Assembly (NCBI GenBank): GCA_023212695.1
Contig: JALCCG010000041.1
Coordinates: forward strand, 47,116 to 111,115
Origin: Sporisorium sorghi
Lineage: Eukaryota; Basidiomycota; Ustilaginomycetes; Ustilaginales; Ustilaginaceae
Direction: 5' to 3'
Length of the DNA stretch: 64,000 bases
How positions within the stretch are numbered: position 1 is the first letter of the stretch; each line of letters begins with the position of its first letter. The notes below the pieces were generated by a model. It saw only the letters and a list, made by a program, of their open reading frames with translations. It searched no databases and had not been told where the DNA came from. This document shows, in pieces, positions 25,868 through 34,309 of this stretch. A program made the translations under genes and the position numbers.

Positions 25868-26965
25868 ATGATGCGTGAATTAACGATAGCGGACGTCAGA
25901 GCAGCCGTGAGAGGTGGCTCGGTATTTGCATCCGGCGGAGGCGGATGGGTGGACCATGGACTGGAGATCGGCGGAGCCGCGGTTGGAATTGGTCGACCGA
26001 AGCTGGTATCGGTGGATGAACTGCCAGATGATGCCATCATCATCACGACAACAGCCATCGGTGCCCCGGCGGGCAGGGAGTGGGAGATGTGGGGAGTCGA
26101 CTACATTAAGGCAGTCCAACTGCTCATGGATAACTATGAAGGCAAGGTGGTCGGCGTTATGACGCCGCAGAACGGCATGTCCAGCACGATTAATGGCTGG
26201 CTGCCTGCAGCGGCTCTCGGTTTGGTTGTCGTGGATGCAACGGGCGATATCCGTGCTCATCCTACCGGCAAAATGGGGTCCATGGGCCTTGCCTCAAGAA
26301 CCGATTATGAAACCATTCAAGTGGTGGTTGGCGGACGCAGAGATACGGGCTCTTACCTGGAGCTTGTCGTCAAGGGCACACCTGCAAAAACTTCGAATAT
26401 TCTGCGCACAGCCTCGGATATGTCCGGAGGATTCATCGCTTCCGCACGGCATCCTCTGCCGGCCTCTTACATTAAAGAGCATGCAGCCATTGGCGGCATT
26501 TCCATTGCCCTCGATTTGGGATATGCGATGTTGGAGGCGGAAGCGCAAGGACCGGAGGCTGTTATGGAGGCGGTCAGCCGCAAAACCCAAGGCCGGTATA
26601 TCGGAAGAGGCCAGGTCTTGAAGAAGGATGTGCATTATTCCGGTGCATTTGATATCGGTACGATTACGATGGAGGACGGAGGCGGCAATGAATTGACGCT
26701 TCATGTCATGAACGAATATATGGCGGTGGACGATCAAGAGGGGCAGCGTCTGACAACATACCCTGATGTGATCACGACATTCGAGGCAGCCACAGGCCTG
26801 CCGGTGAGTGTTGGCGGGGTGAAGGAGGGCATGGAGATTGCGCTCTTCGCGATTGACAAGCAGTACGTGCCGCTAAGCTCCAGTGTGAAGGACCATTCGG
26901 TGTATCCGGAAGTAGAGCAGGCGCTCGGCATTCCGCTGGCGGTGTACGGTCTCAAGGGCATCTAA
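25868..26965 (+). CDS. DUF917 (S-Me-THD) family protein, probable thiohydantoin desulfurase
   Basis: A 365-residue protein of the DUF917 family (PF06032), which as I recall has been renamed S-methyl-thiohydantoin desulfurase. The N-terminal domain has the glycine-rich FASGGGGWVDHGLEIG, then a Rossmann-like series (VISV.. ITTTAIGAP, VGVMTPQNGMSS, GLVVVDATGD); the C-terminal half is beta-rich (AFDIGTITMEDGGGNELTLHVMNEYM). In the proposed route it removes sulfur from the thiohydantoin-propionate made by the hydratase, giving hydantoin-5-propionate. AGAAGGAGA precedes a double ATG at 25868, so the in-frame upstream ATG 25832 is unlikely. It lies 99 bases after the hydratase gene. Confidence 0.75.
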   Translation: MMRELTIADVRAAVRGGSVFASGGGGWVDHGLEIGGAAVGIGRPKLVSVDELPDDAIIITTTAIGAPAGREWEMWGVDYIKAVQLLMDNYEGKVVGVMTPQNGMSSTINGWLPAAALGLVVVDATGDIRAHPTGKMGSMGLASRTDYETIQVVVGGRRDTGSYLELVVKGTPAKTSNILRTASDMSGGFIASARHPLPASYIKEHAAIGGISIALDLGYAMLEAEAQGPEAVMEAVSRKTQGRYIGRGQVLKKDVHYSGAFDIGTITMEDGGGNELTLHVMNEYMAVDDQEGQRLTTYPDVITTFEAATGLPVSVGGVKEGMEIALFAIDKQYVPLSSSVKDHSVYPEVEQALGIPLAVYGLKGI

Positions 26966-27020
26966 GGTAGGTATTTCACACGAAATAGACCACGAACATT
27001 TGTAAAAGAGGGTGCTCGGT

Positions 27021-28604
27021 ATGTTGTATGAGATGGAATCAATTCCGTCCGGATTCCGTTTGGATCCGCTCTTGCCGGTTGTAAGGCTGGATGGAGCCTC
27101 CTTATCAATTGAGGCGCTGGAGAAAGTCGCGAAGCAGGGATACGGCGTGGAGCTTGCTGAAGAAGCGGTCCGCCGTGTAGAGGAAGGATATCAATTGCTG
27201 GGTGAGCTTGTCTCCTCCGGGATTCCGATCTATGGCGTGAACCGGGGGGTAGGACTCAATAAGGACCGTGAGATTACCCGTGAGCAGAGCGAAGCCTTTA
27301 ATCGGAGACTGCTTCGCTCCCATGCCTCTGCGGTGGGTCCATATGCAGGGGAGGAACAGGTGAGAGCCATCATGACGGCGAGACTCAATTCGCTCTTGGC
27401 GGGTGCTTCCGGCATGCAGCCGGCGGCTCTGTTCATGTACAGAGACTTCCTTAATGCCAGGATTCATCCCTTGGTGCCCCTCCGGGGCTCCGTAGGCGCG
27501 GCGGATATCTCCGTATTGTCCCATGTTGGTCTGGCGATGCTTGGGGAAGGAGAGGTGTTGTTCGGAGGAGAGGTGATGCCGGCGCTTCAGGCGCTTCAGG
27601 CAGCCAATCTGTCTCCCGTCACGCTGATTCAGAAGGATGGACTCGCCATAGTCAGCTCCAATGCCCTCTCGTCTGGCTTAGGCGCCCTGGTGCTTGGTGA
27701 AGTGAAGCGTCTGCTGCGCACGGCCGATTCCATCTTTGCGTTATCGCTGGAAGGGATCGACGGGACGACCAGTCCGCTGGACCCTGCCGCTCACCGGGTT
27801 CGTCCGCTGGAGGGTGCGGCCGACAGTGCCGCCTATGTCAGGCGCTGCCTAAAGGGCGGAGCGATTATGGGGCAGTCGACGGAGCAAAAAACCGGCAGGA
27901 TCCAGGATCCGCTGAGCTTTCGCAGCGCATGCCATATCCATGGCGCAGCGCGGGATGCCCTGCGTTATACGGAGCAGCAGCTGCTGCTCCACCTGAACGC
28001 ATCCGATGATAACCCGAGCCTTGATCTGGAAGGCCGCCGAATGGTACCCAGCTCGAATTTCGATGTCACGTCGTGGGTGCTGGCTTTTGAGATGCTGGCC
28101 ATTTCGCTCAGTCATGTCTCGAAATCATCCTGCTATCGTTCCATCAAGCTGGGCACGCCGGAGGTAACGGGCCTCAGCCGGTTCCTGACCCCAACTCCCG
28201 AGAGCATAGCCTTCAGCACTATGCAAAAGACCTATACCTCACTCGATGCGGAAATCCGGCTGTTGGCCAATCCCGTGTCCATGGATTACTTCTCCCTTGC
28301 AGGAGATATCGAGGATCATGCAACCAACGCTCCGCTGGTGGTCCGGAAGCTCGGGGACATTGTCGAGCTGTTATCCAACATTCTTGGCATGGAGGCCCTT
28401 CATGCCGCTCAGGCAGTGGATCTTCGCGGGAATGTTCAGTCCTTGGGCGAGGGGACGGCCTGCATTTACCGGGCTATTCGGGATGTGGTGCCGCCGCTCA
28501 CCGAGGACCGGGTCCTGACCCCGGACATTCAGGCGATGGCCGAACGAATTCGAAGCGGCGGCATCATTTTTGATACCGGTACGGAATCGGAAGAAGAGGT
28601 TTAG
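27021..28604 (+). CDS. Histidine ammonia-lyase paralogue lacking the MIO triad, probable ergothionase
   Basis: A 527-residue protein of the HAL/PAL fold: YGVNRGVG (71-78), LRGSVGAADIS (154-164), a large helical core and C-terminal QKTYTSLDAEIRLLANP. The MIO cofactor forms from Ala-Ser-Gly in GSVGASGDLAPL; here that tripeptide is Ala160-Ala161-Asp162, so no MIO can form and normal ammonia-lyase chemistry is excluded. Ergothionases split trimethylamine from ergothioneine by acid/base catalysis and are about this length. Next to the urocanase paralogue and DUF917 gene, ergothionase is the best reading. ATG 27021 has AGAGGGTG at good spacing; GTG 27012 overlaps it. Confidence 0.78.
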   Translation: MLYEMESIPSGFRLDPLLPVVRLDGASLSIEALEKVAKQGYGVELAEEAVRRVEEGYQLLGELVSSGIPIYGVNRGVGLNKDREITREQSEAFNRRLLRSHASAVGPYAGEEQVRAIMTARLNSLLAGASGMQPAALFMYRDFLNARIHPLVPLRGSVGAADISVLSHVGLAMLGEGEVLFGGEVMPALQALQAANLSPVTLIQKDGLAIVSSNALSSGLGALVLGEVKRLLRTADSIFALSLEGIDGTTSPLDPAAHRVRPLEGAADSAAYVRRCLKGGAIMGQSTEQKTGRIQDPLSFRSACHIHGAARDALRYTEQQLLLHLNASDDNPSLDLEGRRMVPSSNFDVTSWVLAFEMLAISLSHVSKSSCYRSIKLGTPEVTGLSRFLTPTPESIAFSTMQKTYTSLDAEIRLLANPVSMDYFSLAGDIEDHATNAPLVVRKLGDIVELLSNILGMEALHAAQAVDLRGNVQSLGEGTACIYRAIRDVVPPLTEDRVLTPDIQAMAERIRSGGIIFDTGTESEEEV

Positions 28605-28651
28605 AGTTGTTCCAGTTCGTGCAATCGCATCATAAGGGAGGATTAGAAGAG

Positions 28652-30016
28652 ATGAAGGATCGGTTGGATCTGGTTGTATACGGCAATGTGGTGCTGCCGG
28701 AAGGTGTCTGTCATAACACGTATCTCGGCATAAAAAACGGCGTCATCGTAAGTATTGGTGATTTGGGCCCGGACGTTGTCCGGGAAGCTTCCCGGTATGT
28801 GGATGCTGCCGGTCAGTACGTTCTGCCGGGTGCGGTGGATGCTCATGTGCATTGCTATAGCTCGCTGGATGAGGGATTCACTCATGCCACTCGCGCCGCT
28901 GCGGCGGGCGGGGTGACGACCATTATTGAGATGCCTTATGATGCGACGGGCATGATCTGTACACGGGAAGCTTTTGAAGAGAAGAGGGAACGGCTGGAAC
29001 AGGAGTCCGTGGTGGACGTGGCGATGCTGGTCACCATACACAAGCAGGACGGATACGACGATATACGGCAGCTCGCTGAAGCCGGTGCTTGCGGCTTCAA
29101 GGTCTCGATGTTTAATACGGATTCCTTCCGTTTTCCCCGGATCGATGACGGCCAGTTGCTGGATTCCTTTGCCGTCATTGCAGACACCGGCTGTCCCGTC
29201 GGGGTGCATGCCGAGAACGACGAGATCGTGCGCCGATACATTGGAAAATTCCAATCGAGCGGGAGTGATCCGCGCTCGCATGGCTGGAGCAGACCGAGGG
29301 TTAGCGAGTCCACTGCGGCGCTGACAGCGATGGAGCTTGCCTTGGAGACCGGCGCGAAGCTGCATTTGTACCATTGCACGTATCCGCGAATTCTCAATCT
29401 GGTGGAGATGTATCGGGAGATGGGAGCCAGGGTGACAGCGGAGACCTGCACGCATTACCTGACGCTGTCCGAGGAGGACATGCCAAGACTCCATGCCAGA
29501 GCCAAAATCAATCCGCCGCTGCGAACGCCTGGTGACGTCGAGGGTTTATGGGAGCTTGCCGCGGCAGGGAGAATCGACATGATTACCTCCGATCATGCGC
29601 CATGGCTTCTGGAACGCAAGCGTCATGAGGATATATTCCAGAATTCATCCGGTGCGCCCGGCGTGGAGCAGCTGCTCCCGATCCTGTACAGCGAAGGGGT
29701 GGCTAGAGGGCGACTCTCCCTGCTGGAGCTGGTCTCGCTGATTAGCGAGCGGCCGGCAAGGGTGTTTGGACTGGGTCATCGCAAGGGCCGCATCGCGGAG
29801 GGCTACGATGCCGATCTGGTCATTCTCGATCCTCATGCGTCTTGGGTGCTGGATGAAGACAAGCTGCATTCCAGTGCAGGCTGGAGTCCATATCACGGAA
29901 TGAGGATGCAGGGTAAGATCATGTTCACTATGGTCCGCGGCGTGACCGTCTATGAGAACCATGTGGTTACAGGTCAACCGGGGCACGGTAGCTTTGTTCG
30001 TGCAGATCATCGATAA
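28652..30016 (+). CDS. Cyclic amidohydrolase (hydantoinase/allantoinase family)
   Basis: A 454-residue metal-dependent TIM-barrel hydrolase. Metal ligands are visible: DAHVH (HxH), a Lys in CGFKVSMFN where carboxylated Lys is expected, GVHAEN, LYHCTY and SDHAPW with the catalytic Asp. It has the usual beta-sandwich ends of dihydropyrimidinases and allantoinases. In context it should open hydantoin-5-propionate to N-carbamoyl-glutamate. AAGGGAGG stands ten bases before ATG 28652; the in-frame TTG 28607 has no site. It is 47 bases after the lyase gene. Confidence 0.85.
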   Translation: MKDRLDLVVYGNVVLPEGVCHNTYLGIKNGVIVSIGDLGPDVVREASRYVDAAGQYVLPGAVDAHVHCYSSLDEGFTHATRAAAAGGVTTIIEMPYDATGMICTREAFEEKRERLEQESVVDVAMLVTIHKQDGYDDIRQLAEAGACGFKVSMFNTDSFRFPRIDDGQLLDSFAVIADTGCPVGVHAENDEIVRRYIGKFQSSGSDPRSHGWSRPRVSESTAALTAMELALETGAKLHLYHCTYPRILNLVEMYREMGARVTAETCTHYLTLSEEDMPRLHARAKINPPLRTPGDVEGLWELAAAGRIDMITSDHAPWLLERKRHEDIFQNSSGAPGVEQLLPILYSEGVARGRLSLLELVSLISERPARVFGLGHRKGRIAEGYDADLVILDPHASWVLDEDKLHSSAGWSPYHGMRMQGKIMFTMVRGVTVYENHVVTGQPGHGSFVRADHR

Positions 30017-30046
30017 AATGGCGAAAGCGATGGAAGGAGATGGAAT

Positions 30047-31327
30047 ATGGCAGGGGAGATGGATAGCTTGAAACCCGATTTGAAGCGTTTGACTTCGGAT
30101 ATCGAAGTGCTGTCATCATTCAGCGACCCTTCCAAGCCAGGCTGGACCCGAAGACCGTTCACATCCTGGTATGAATCCAGCAGGCAATGGCTGGCGGGAC
30201 AGATGCAAGAAGCCGGGCTTGAGGTGAGTTTGGACGCAGCCTCGAACCTCATTGGGCGTTTGCCCGGCTTGAATCCGGCGCTGCCGCCGATCATCATCGG
30301 TTCCCACACCGATACGGTTAACGGGGGCGGGCGATTTGACGGGATTATCGGCGTCGCAGGGGGTTTGGAGATCGCAAGGCTATTGAAGGAATCGGGAGCA
30401 AGGTTGCAGCATACCTTAGAGATTGTTGATTTTACAGCAGAGGAGCCCAGCGAATTCGGAATATCCACGATTGGAAGCCGGGGAATGGTGGGGACGCTGA
30501 CGGAAGCGATGATGAACAAGCAGGACCCGAACGGCTTGCGGCTGCGCGATGCGTTGGATGCCATCGGGGGAAGAAGTACCGACGTGGCAGCCGAGGCCAG
30601 AAAACCGGGATCAGCCGCTCTCTATCTGGAGCTGCACATTGAGCAGGGGCCTGTGCTCGAGGAGACCGGCCATACGTTAGGAGCAGTGACGGGCATTGTC
30701 GGCATCCACCGCTACCGGATGAGAGTGACGGGCAAACCGAATCATGCGGGAACTACGCCGATGCATATGCGCAGAGACGCGCTGGCAGGATTCAGCGAGA
30801 TCTGCCTTGCCTTGGAGCGGCACTGCCGTGCCTATGGAGAGCGCCTTGTCGGCACCATAGGCAGAATATTCAATGAGCCGAATGCCTCTAATGTCATACC
30901 GGCGGAAGTGATCTTCGAGCTGGAGATTCGATCGCTGGAGCCGCAATTGTCGGAAGAAGTGTACGGAGCATTCGTGAACGAGGCATACGTCATTGCAGCA
31001 CGGCGCCAGTTGGATCTGGCGGAAGAGCTGTTGTCGAGGTCGGAGCCGGTGCACGTAGCAGCCGAGGTGCTGGAGCTGATCGAGCACAGCTGCGCCCGTG
31101 TGGCTCCCGTGATGAAGCTGCCGAGCGGTGCAGGACATGACGCGAATCAATTGGCACGAATTGCGCCGATCGGGATGATATTTGTTCCGAGCCGGGACGG
31201 AAGAAGCCATTGTCCCGAAGAGTGGACGGATGAGGATCAGGTTGTTGCAGGTGTTGAAGCTCTGGCTCTATCGATGCTCCGTTATGACCAATTATACGGG
31301 GACGTGCAGATTCATGTTTCTGAATGA
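30047..31327 (+). CDS. M20 family N-carbamoyl-L-amino acid/allantoate amidohydrolase (copy 1)
   Basis: A 426-residue di-metal hydrolase of the HyuC/AmaB/AllC group. Metal and catalytic motifs: IGSHTDTVNGGGRFDG, FTAEEPSEFG, LHIEQGPVLEETG, NHAGTTPMHMRRDA in the dimerisation lid, and GAGHDAN. The expected reaction here is N-carbamoyl-glutamate to glutamate, CO2 and ammonia. GGAAGGAGA precedes the ATG, 30 bases after the hydantoinase. A second, different copy follows with overlapping ends. Confidence 0.85.
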   Translation: MAGEMDSLKPDLKRLTSDIEVLSSFSDPSKPGWTRRPFTSWYESSRQWLAGQMQEAGLEVSLDAASNLIGRLPGLNPALPPIIIGSHTDTVNGGGRFDGIIGVAGGLEIARLLKESGARLQHTLEIVDFTAEEPSEFGISTIGSRGMVGTLTEAMMNKQDPNGLRLRDALDAIGGRSTDVAAEARKPGSAALYLELHIEQGPVLEETGHTLGAVTGIVGIHRYRMRVTGKPNHAGTTPMHMRRDALAGFSEICLALERHCRAYGERLVGTIGRIFNEPNASNVIPAEVIFELEIRSLEPQLSEEVYGAFVNEAYVIAARRQLDLAEELLSRSEPVHVAAEVLELIEHSCARVAPVMKLPSGAGHDANQLARIAPIGMIFVPSRDGRSHCPEEWTDEDQVVAGVEALALSMLRYDQLYGDVQIHVSE

Positions 31328-32567
31328 AGGCATGAAGGTTAATGGTGATCGACTCTGGCGGACGATTGTGGAATTGGGGGAAATCGGGGGAAACGGGCAT
31401 GGGGGTGTCACCCGCCTGTCCCTTAGCCAAGAGGAGCTTCTGGGCAGAAGCTACATCGCTTCATTGATGGAGGAAGCCGGGTTAGAGGTCCGGCGGGATG
31501 AGGCGGGCAACGTCATTGGACGCTTGCCAGGTCCGAAGCCCGAAGCCCCGGTCGTTGTCACCGGCTCCCACATAGACACCGTTCGGGAGGGCGGGCGTTT
31601 CGACGGCGCACTGGGTGTGCTTGCCGGCATTGAAGTACTGCGTACCATGAAGGAACAGGGGCTCGCTCATCACCGACCGCTGGAAGTGATTTGTTTTACG
31701 GATGAAGAAGGCGTCCGCTTCGGCACCGGATATTTGGGAAGCCGGGCGTTGGTGGGGCAATGGAATGATGCGTGGCTGTCTCTTACGGATCAGGACGGGG
31801 TCACGCTTCGTCAAGCCATGGCCGGGGCAGGTTTATCGCCGGCTGATGCAGCCTTCGCAAGGCGGAGGCCTGAGGATGTTCATGCCTATGTGGAGCTGCA
31901 CATCGAGCAAGGCCGTGTGCTGGAGCATCTGGGACTCCAGGTGGGGATTGCCACCGCTATCTATGGACACCGATGGCTGAGCATCACCATAAAAGGGCAG
32001 GCCGACCACGGCGGTACTACGCCCATGGAAATCCGCCGCGATGCAATGGCTGCCGCGTCGGAAGCTATTCTTCGTATCGAGCAGAGCGCTATTGACCATG
32101 GCGGGGTAGCTACGGTAGGGAACCTTCAGGTCAAGCCGGGCTCGATCAACGTCATTCCGGGTGAAGTGACTTTTACCGTAGATGTGCGTCATGGGGAGGG
32201 GCATGGCCTGAACCGATTGGCTTCAGAGATTGAGGCGGCCGTCGCTGAGTGTGCAGGCAGGCGTGATGTTGCTGTCAGCATCACCGTGACGGATGCCGAT
32301 GAACCGGTGCAGGCATCGGAACATATCATCGGTGTGATTCAGGAGGCCTGCAAGGAAGCAGGATATGCTTCCTTCATGATGAACTGCGGTGCAGGCCATG
32401 ATGCGGTAGCGATGCATGCCGTAACCGACATAGGCCTCATCCTGGTACGTTCAAAGGATGGAATCAGCCATCATTCGGCAGAGTGGAGCACGCCTGAGGA
32501 TTGCGTGGCAGGTGCCAATGTCCTTTTGCACACTTTATACGCTCTATCCCATTCATTAATAACATAA
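31314..32567 (+). CDS. M20 family N-carbamoyl-L-amino acid amidohydrolase (copy 2)
   Basis: A 417-residue paralogue with the same motifs as copy 1 (TGSHIDTVREGGRFDG, FTDEEGVRFG, LHIEQGRVLEHLG, DHGGTTPMEIRRDA, GAGHDA), but clearly diverged along its whole length, so it is not a recent duplicate. The start at 31314 overlaps the end of copy 1 by 14 bases; ATG 31332 is the alternative. Having two carbamoylases suggests two substrates (for instance N-carbamoyl-glutamate and another carbamoyl or ureido acid) or dimer partners. Last gene before the transporter promoter. Confidence 0.83.
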   Translation: MFLNEGMKVNGDRLWRTIVELGEIGGNGHGGVTRLSLSQEELLGRSYIASLMEEAGLEVRRDEAGNVIGRLPGPKPEAPVVVTGSHIDTVREGGRFDGALGVLAGIEVLRTMKEQGLAHHRPLEVICFTDEEGVRFGTGYLGSRALVGQWNDAWLSLTDQDGVTLRQAMAGAGLSPADAAFARRRPEDVHAYVELHIEQGRVLEHLGLQVGIATAIYGHRWLSITIKGQADHGGTTPMEIRRDAMAAASEAILRIEQSAIDHGGVATVGNLQVKPGSINVIPGEVTFTVDVRHGEGHGLNRLASEIEAAVAECAGRRDVAVSITVTDADEPVQASEHIIGVIQEACKEAGYASFMMNCGAGHDAVAMHAVTDIGLILVRSKDGISHHSAEWSTPEDCVAGANVLLHTLYALSHSLIT

Positions 32568-32573
32568 TTCCGA

Positions 32574-32632
32574 TTGACATAATAGGATATATAGTTTAAT
32601 AATATTGGTAAATTGTTATTATTAATTGATAA
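32574..32632 (+). promoter_or_regulatory. Promoter and shared motif upstream of the OpuC-type transporter
   Basis: TTGACA (32574-32579), 17 bases, TAATAA (32597-32602): a strong sigma-A promoter. TTAATAATA (32596-32604) and TATTATTAA (32617-32625) form an inverted repeat over the -10. AATAATATT (32598-32606) plus TTATTATTAATTGATAA (32616-32632) match the motif at the first operon promoter at 24 of 26 bases. Confidence 0.65.
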
Positions 32633-32654
32633 ATCGATGAAAGGGGGAGGCAGA

Positions 32655-33296
32655 GTGGACGTTCTCGTTGGTGCTTATGAGTATGTCGTGGCGAATAGCG
32701 ACCGGTTCCTGGAGGCATTGAAGGTTCATGTCACTATCAGCCTGTACGCCCTGCTTATCGCGGCCGTTCTATGTATACCGCTTGGCATTATATGCGCGAA
32801 GAAGCAGTGGCTGACAGGGCCGATTATGGGATTGTTCAACTCGCTTCGCGTCATTCCGAGCCTGGCTGTGCTTATCATTATTTTGCCGCTGATGGGGACG
32901 GGCTTCGGTCCGGCGTTAATCGCGTTGACGCTGCTTGCCTGTCCGCCCATCTTGATTAACACCTATATGGGCTTTCGTACGATTGAACCATCCATCGTCG
33001 AGGCTGCTGCAGGAATCGGGATGGGGCCGCGCACCATACTGCGCAAGATCGAGCTTCCACTGGCACTGCCGCTCCTCTTGTCGGGCCTTAAGACCGCAAC
33101 GGTGGAGGTTGTTGCCAGTGCGACGCTGGCGGCTTTTATCGGAGGAGGCGGACTTGGGACGTTTATCATCAATGGTCTTGGGATGTACAACTTCTCGCTG
33201 CTGCTCGTAGGGGCGATACCGGTTGCTGCGCTGGCCATTTTCTCGGAAGTCAGTTTTGCCTGGATCGAAAGATCTGTTACCAAATACGCCCGCTAA
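32655..33296 (+). CDS. OpuC-type ABC transporter permease 1
   Basis: A 213-residue permease with five to six membrane helices and the BPD family signature EAAAGIGMGPRTILRKIELPLALP (EAA loop). It is of the ProW/OpuCB type that moves quaternary amines. The GTG at 32655 follows AAAGGGGGAGG; upstream in-frame codons lack a site. First gene of a four-gene importer and preceded by its own promoter. Confidence 0.88.
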   Translation: MDVLVGAYEYVVANSDRFLEALKVHVTISLYALLIAAVLCIPLGIICAKKQWLTGPIMGLFNSLRVIPSLAVLIIILPLMGTGFGPALIALTLLACPPILINTYMGFRTIEPSIVEAAAGIGMGPRTILRKIELPLALPLLLSGLKTATVEVVASATLAAFIGGGGLGTFIINGLGMYNFSLLLVGAIPVAALAIFSEVSFAWIERSVTKYAR

Positions 33297-33318
33297 AGCG
33301 GGAGAGGAGTCCATGAAT

Positions 33319-34224
33319 ATGAAAAAGAGATTGTCCCTGATGTTAACCGTATTGATTGGCGCAGCGATGCTCGTCAGCGCATGCTCGGGAAGCGGAGGCA
33401 GTTCGGGCAAGCCGGTAGTGAAGGTGGGGTCCAAGAACTTTACCGAATCCCTGATTCTTGGGGAGATGTATGCTGTTGCATTGGAGCAGAAGGGTTACAA
33501 GGTAGACCGCAAGCTGAATCTTGGAGGCACCCTGGTTGCGCATGAAGCGCTGAAGAGCGGCGAGATCGACTTCTATCCCGAGTATACGGGGACGGGCCTT
33601 ATCAACGTGCTGGAGCTTCCTCCCAAATCCGATGCCCAGGTTGTATATGACGAAGTATCCCAAGGGTATAAGGATAAATTCAACCTGATCTGGCTCGAGC
33701 CGACGGATGCAAACGATTCCCAGGGTCTTGTGACAACGAAGAAGATTGCAGAGCAGTACAATCTGTACAAAATCTCTGACCTTCCGAAGCTCGCTCCTGA
33801 ACTGAATCTGGCTGCTGTGCCTGAATTTGAAGAGCGCGAGGATGGCTTGAAGGGCCTTAACGCCTTCTACGGACAGATGGACTTCAAGAGCATCAAGCTG
33901 TTTGATTACGGGATTAAATACCGCGTCATTCTGGACGGAGAAGCGGATGTAACGGTTGGCTTCACAACCGACGGCGACCTGACCAATCCGGATCTTGTGC
34001 TGCTGGAGGACGATCAGAAGTTCTGGCCGCCTTATTATGTAGCTCCGGTTATCCGCGGAGAGTTGAATGAACAGGATCCCGAAATTGCCAAAATCCTGAA
34101 TGAAGTCTCCTCGAAGCTCGACAACGAAACCGTTCAGAAGCTGAACGCACAGGTTGATATCGACAAGAAGGAATACGCCGACGTGGCGAAGGCCTTCCTG
34201 GAAGAGCAAGGCTTGTTGAAATAA
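33319..34224 (+). CDS. OpuAC/ProX-type substrate-binding lipoprotein
   Basis: An approximately 302-residue lipoprotein with signal peptide and lipobox LVSAC, then the quaternary-amine-binding fold: KVGSKNFTESLILGEMYAVALEQKGYKVDRKLNLGG, DFYPEYTGTGLINVL, and a second lobe ending in KEYADVAKAFLEEQGLLK. Members bind betaine, choline, carnitine and, in the EgtU branch, ergothioneine. Context points to ergothioneine or its S-methyl form; the aromatic cage cannot be checked without a structure. GAGGAG precedes ATG 33313 (3 bases) and 33319 (9 bases); I take the latter. Confidence 0.85.
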   Translation: MKKRLSLMLTVLIGAAMLVSACSGSGGSSGKPVVKVGSKNFTESLILGEMYAVALEQKGYKVDRKLNLGGTLVAHEALKSGEIDFYPEYTGTGLINVLELPPKSDAQVVYDEVSQGYKDKFNLIWLEPTDANDSQGLVTTKKIAEQYNLYKISDLPKLAPELNLAAVPEFEEREDGLKGLNAFYGQMDFKSIKLFDYGIKYRVILDGEADVTVGFTTDGDLTNPDLVLLEDDQKFWPPYYVAPVIRGELNEQDPEIAKILNEVSSKLDNETVQKLNAQVDIDKKEYADVAKAFLEEQGLLK

Positions 34225-34309
34225 GCACGCCCTGTCATGACAGCATTTGAAATCGATCGTGTTCTGTATTGCCGGCGTCAGGGCCGGTGCCTAAGGAGTG
34301 GATGAATGA

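Noticed and set aside
24131..28604. Ordinary histidine utilisation (hutU/hutH) operon
   Set aside because: Key active-site residues of both enzymes are changed, hutI and hutG are absent, and DUF917, hydantoinase, carbamoylases and a quaternary-amine importer are present instead.
28652..32567. Allantoin degradation genes (allantoinase and allantoate amidohydrolases)
   Set aside because: The families overlap, but no other purine or ureide genes are near, and the HAL, urocanase and DUF917 neighbours point to hydantoin-propionate instead. Kept only as an alternative.
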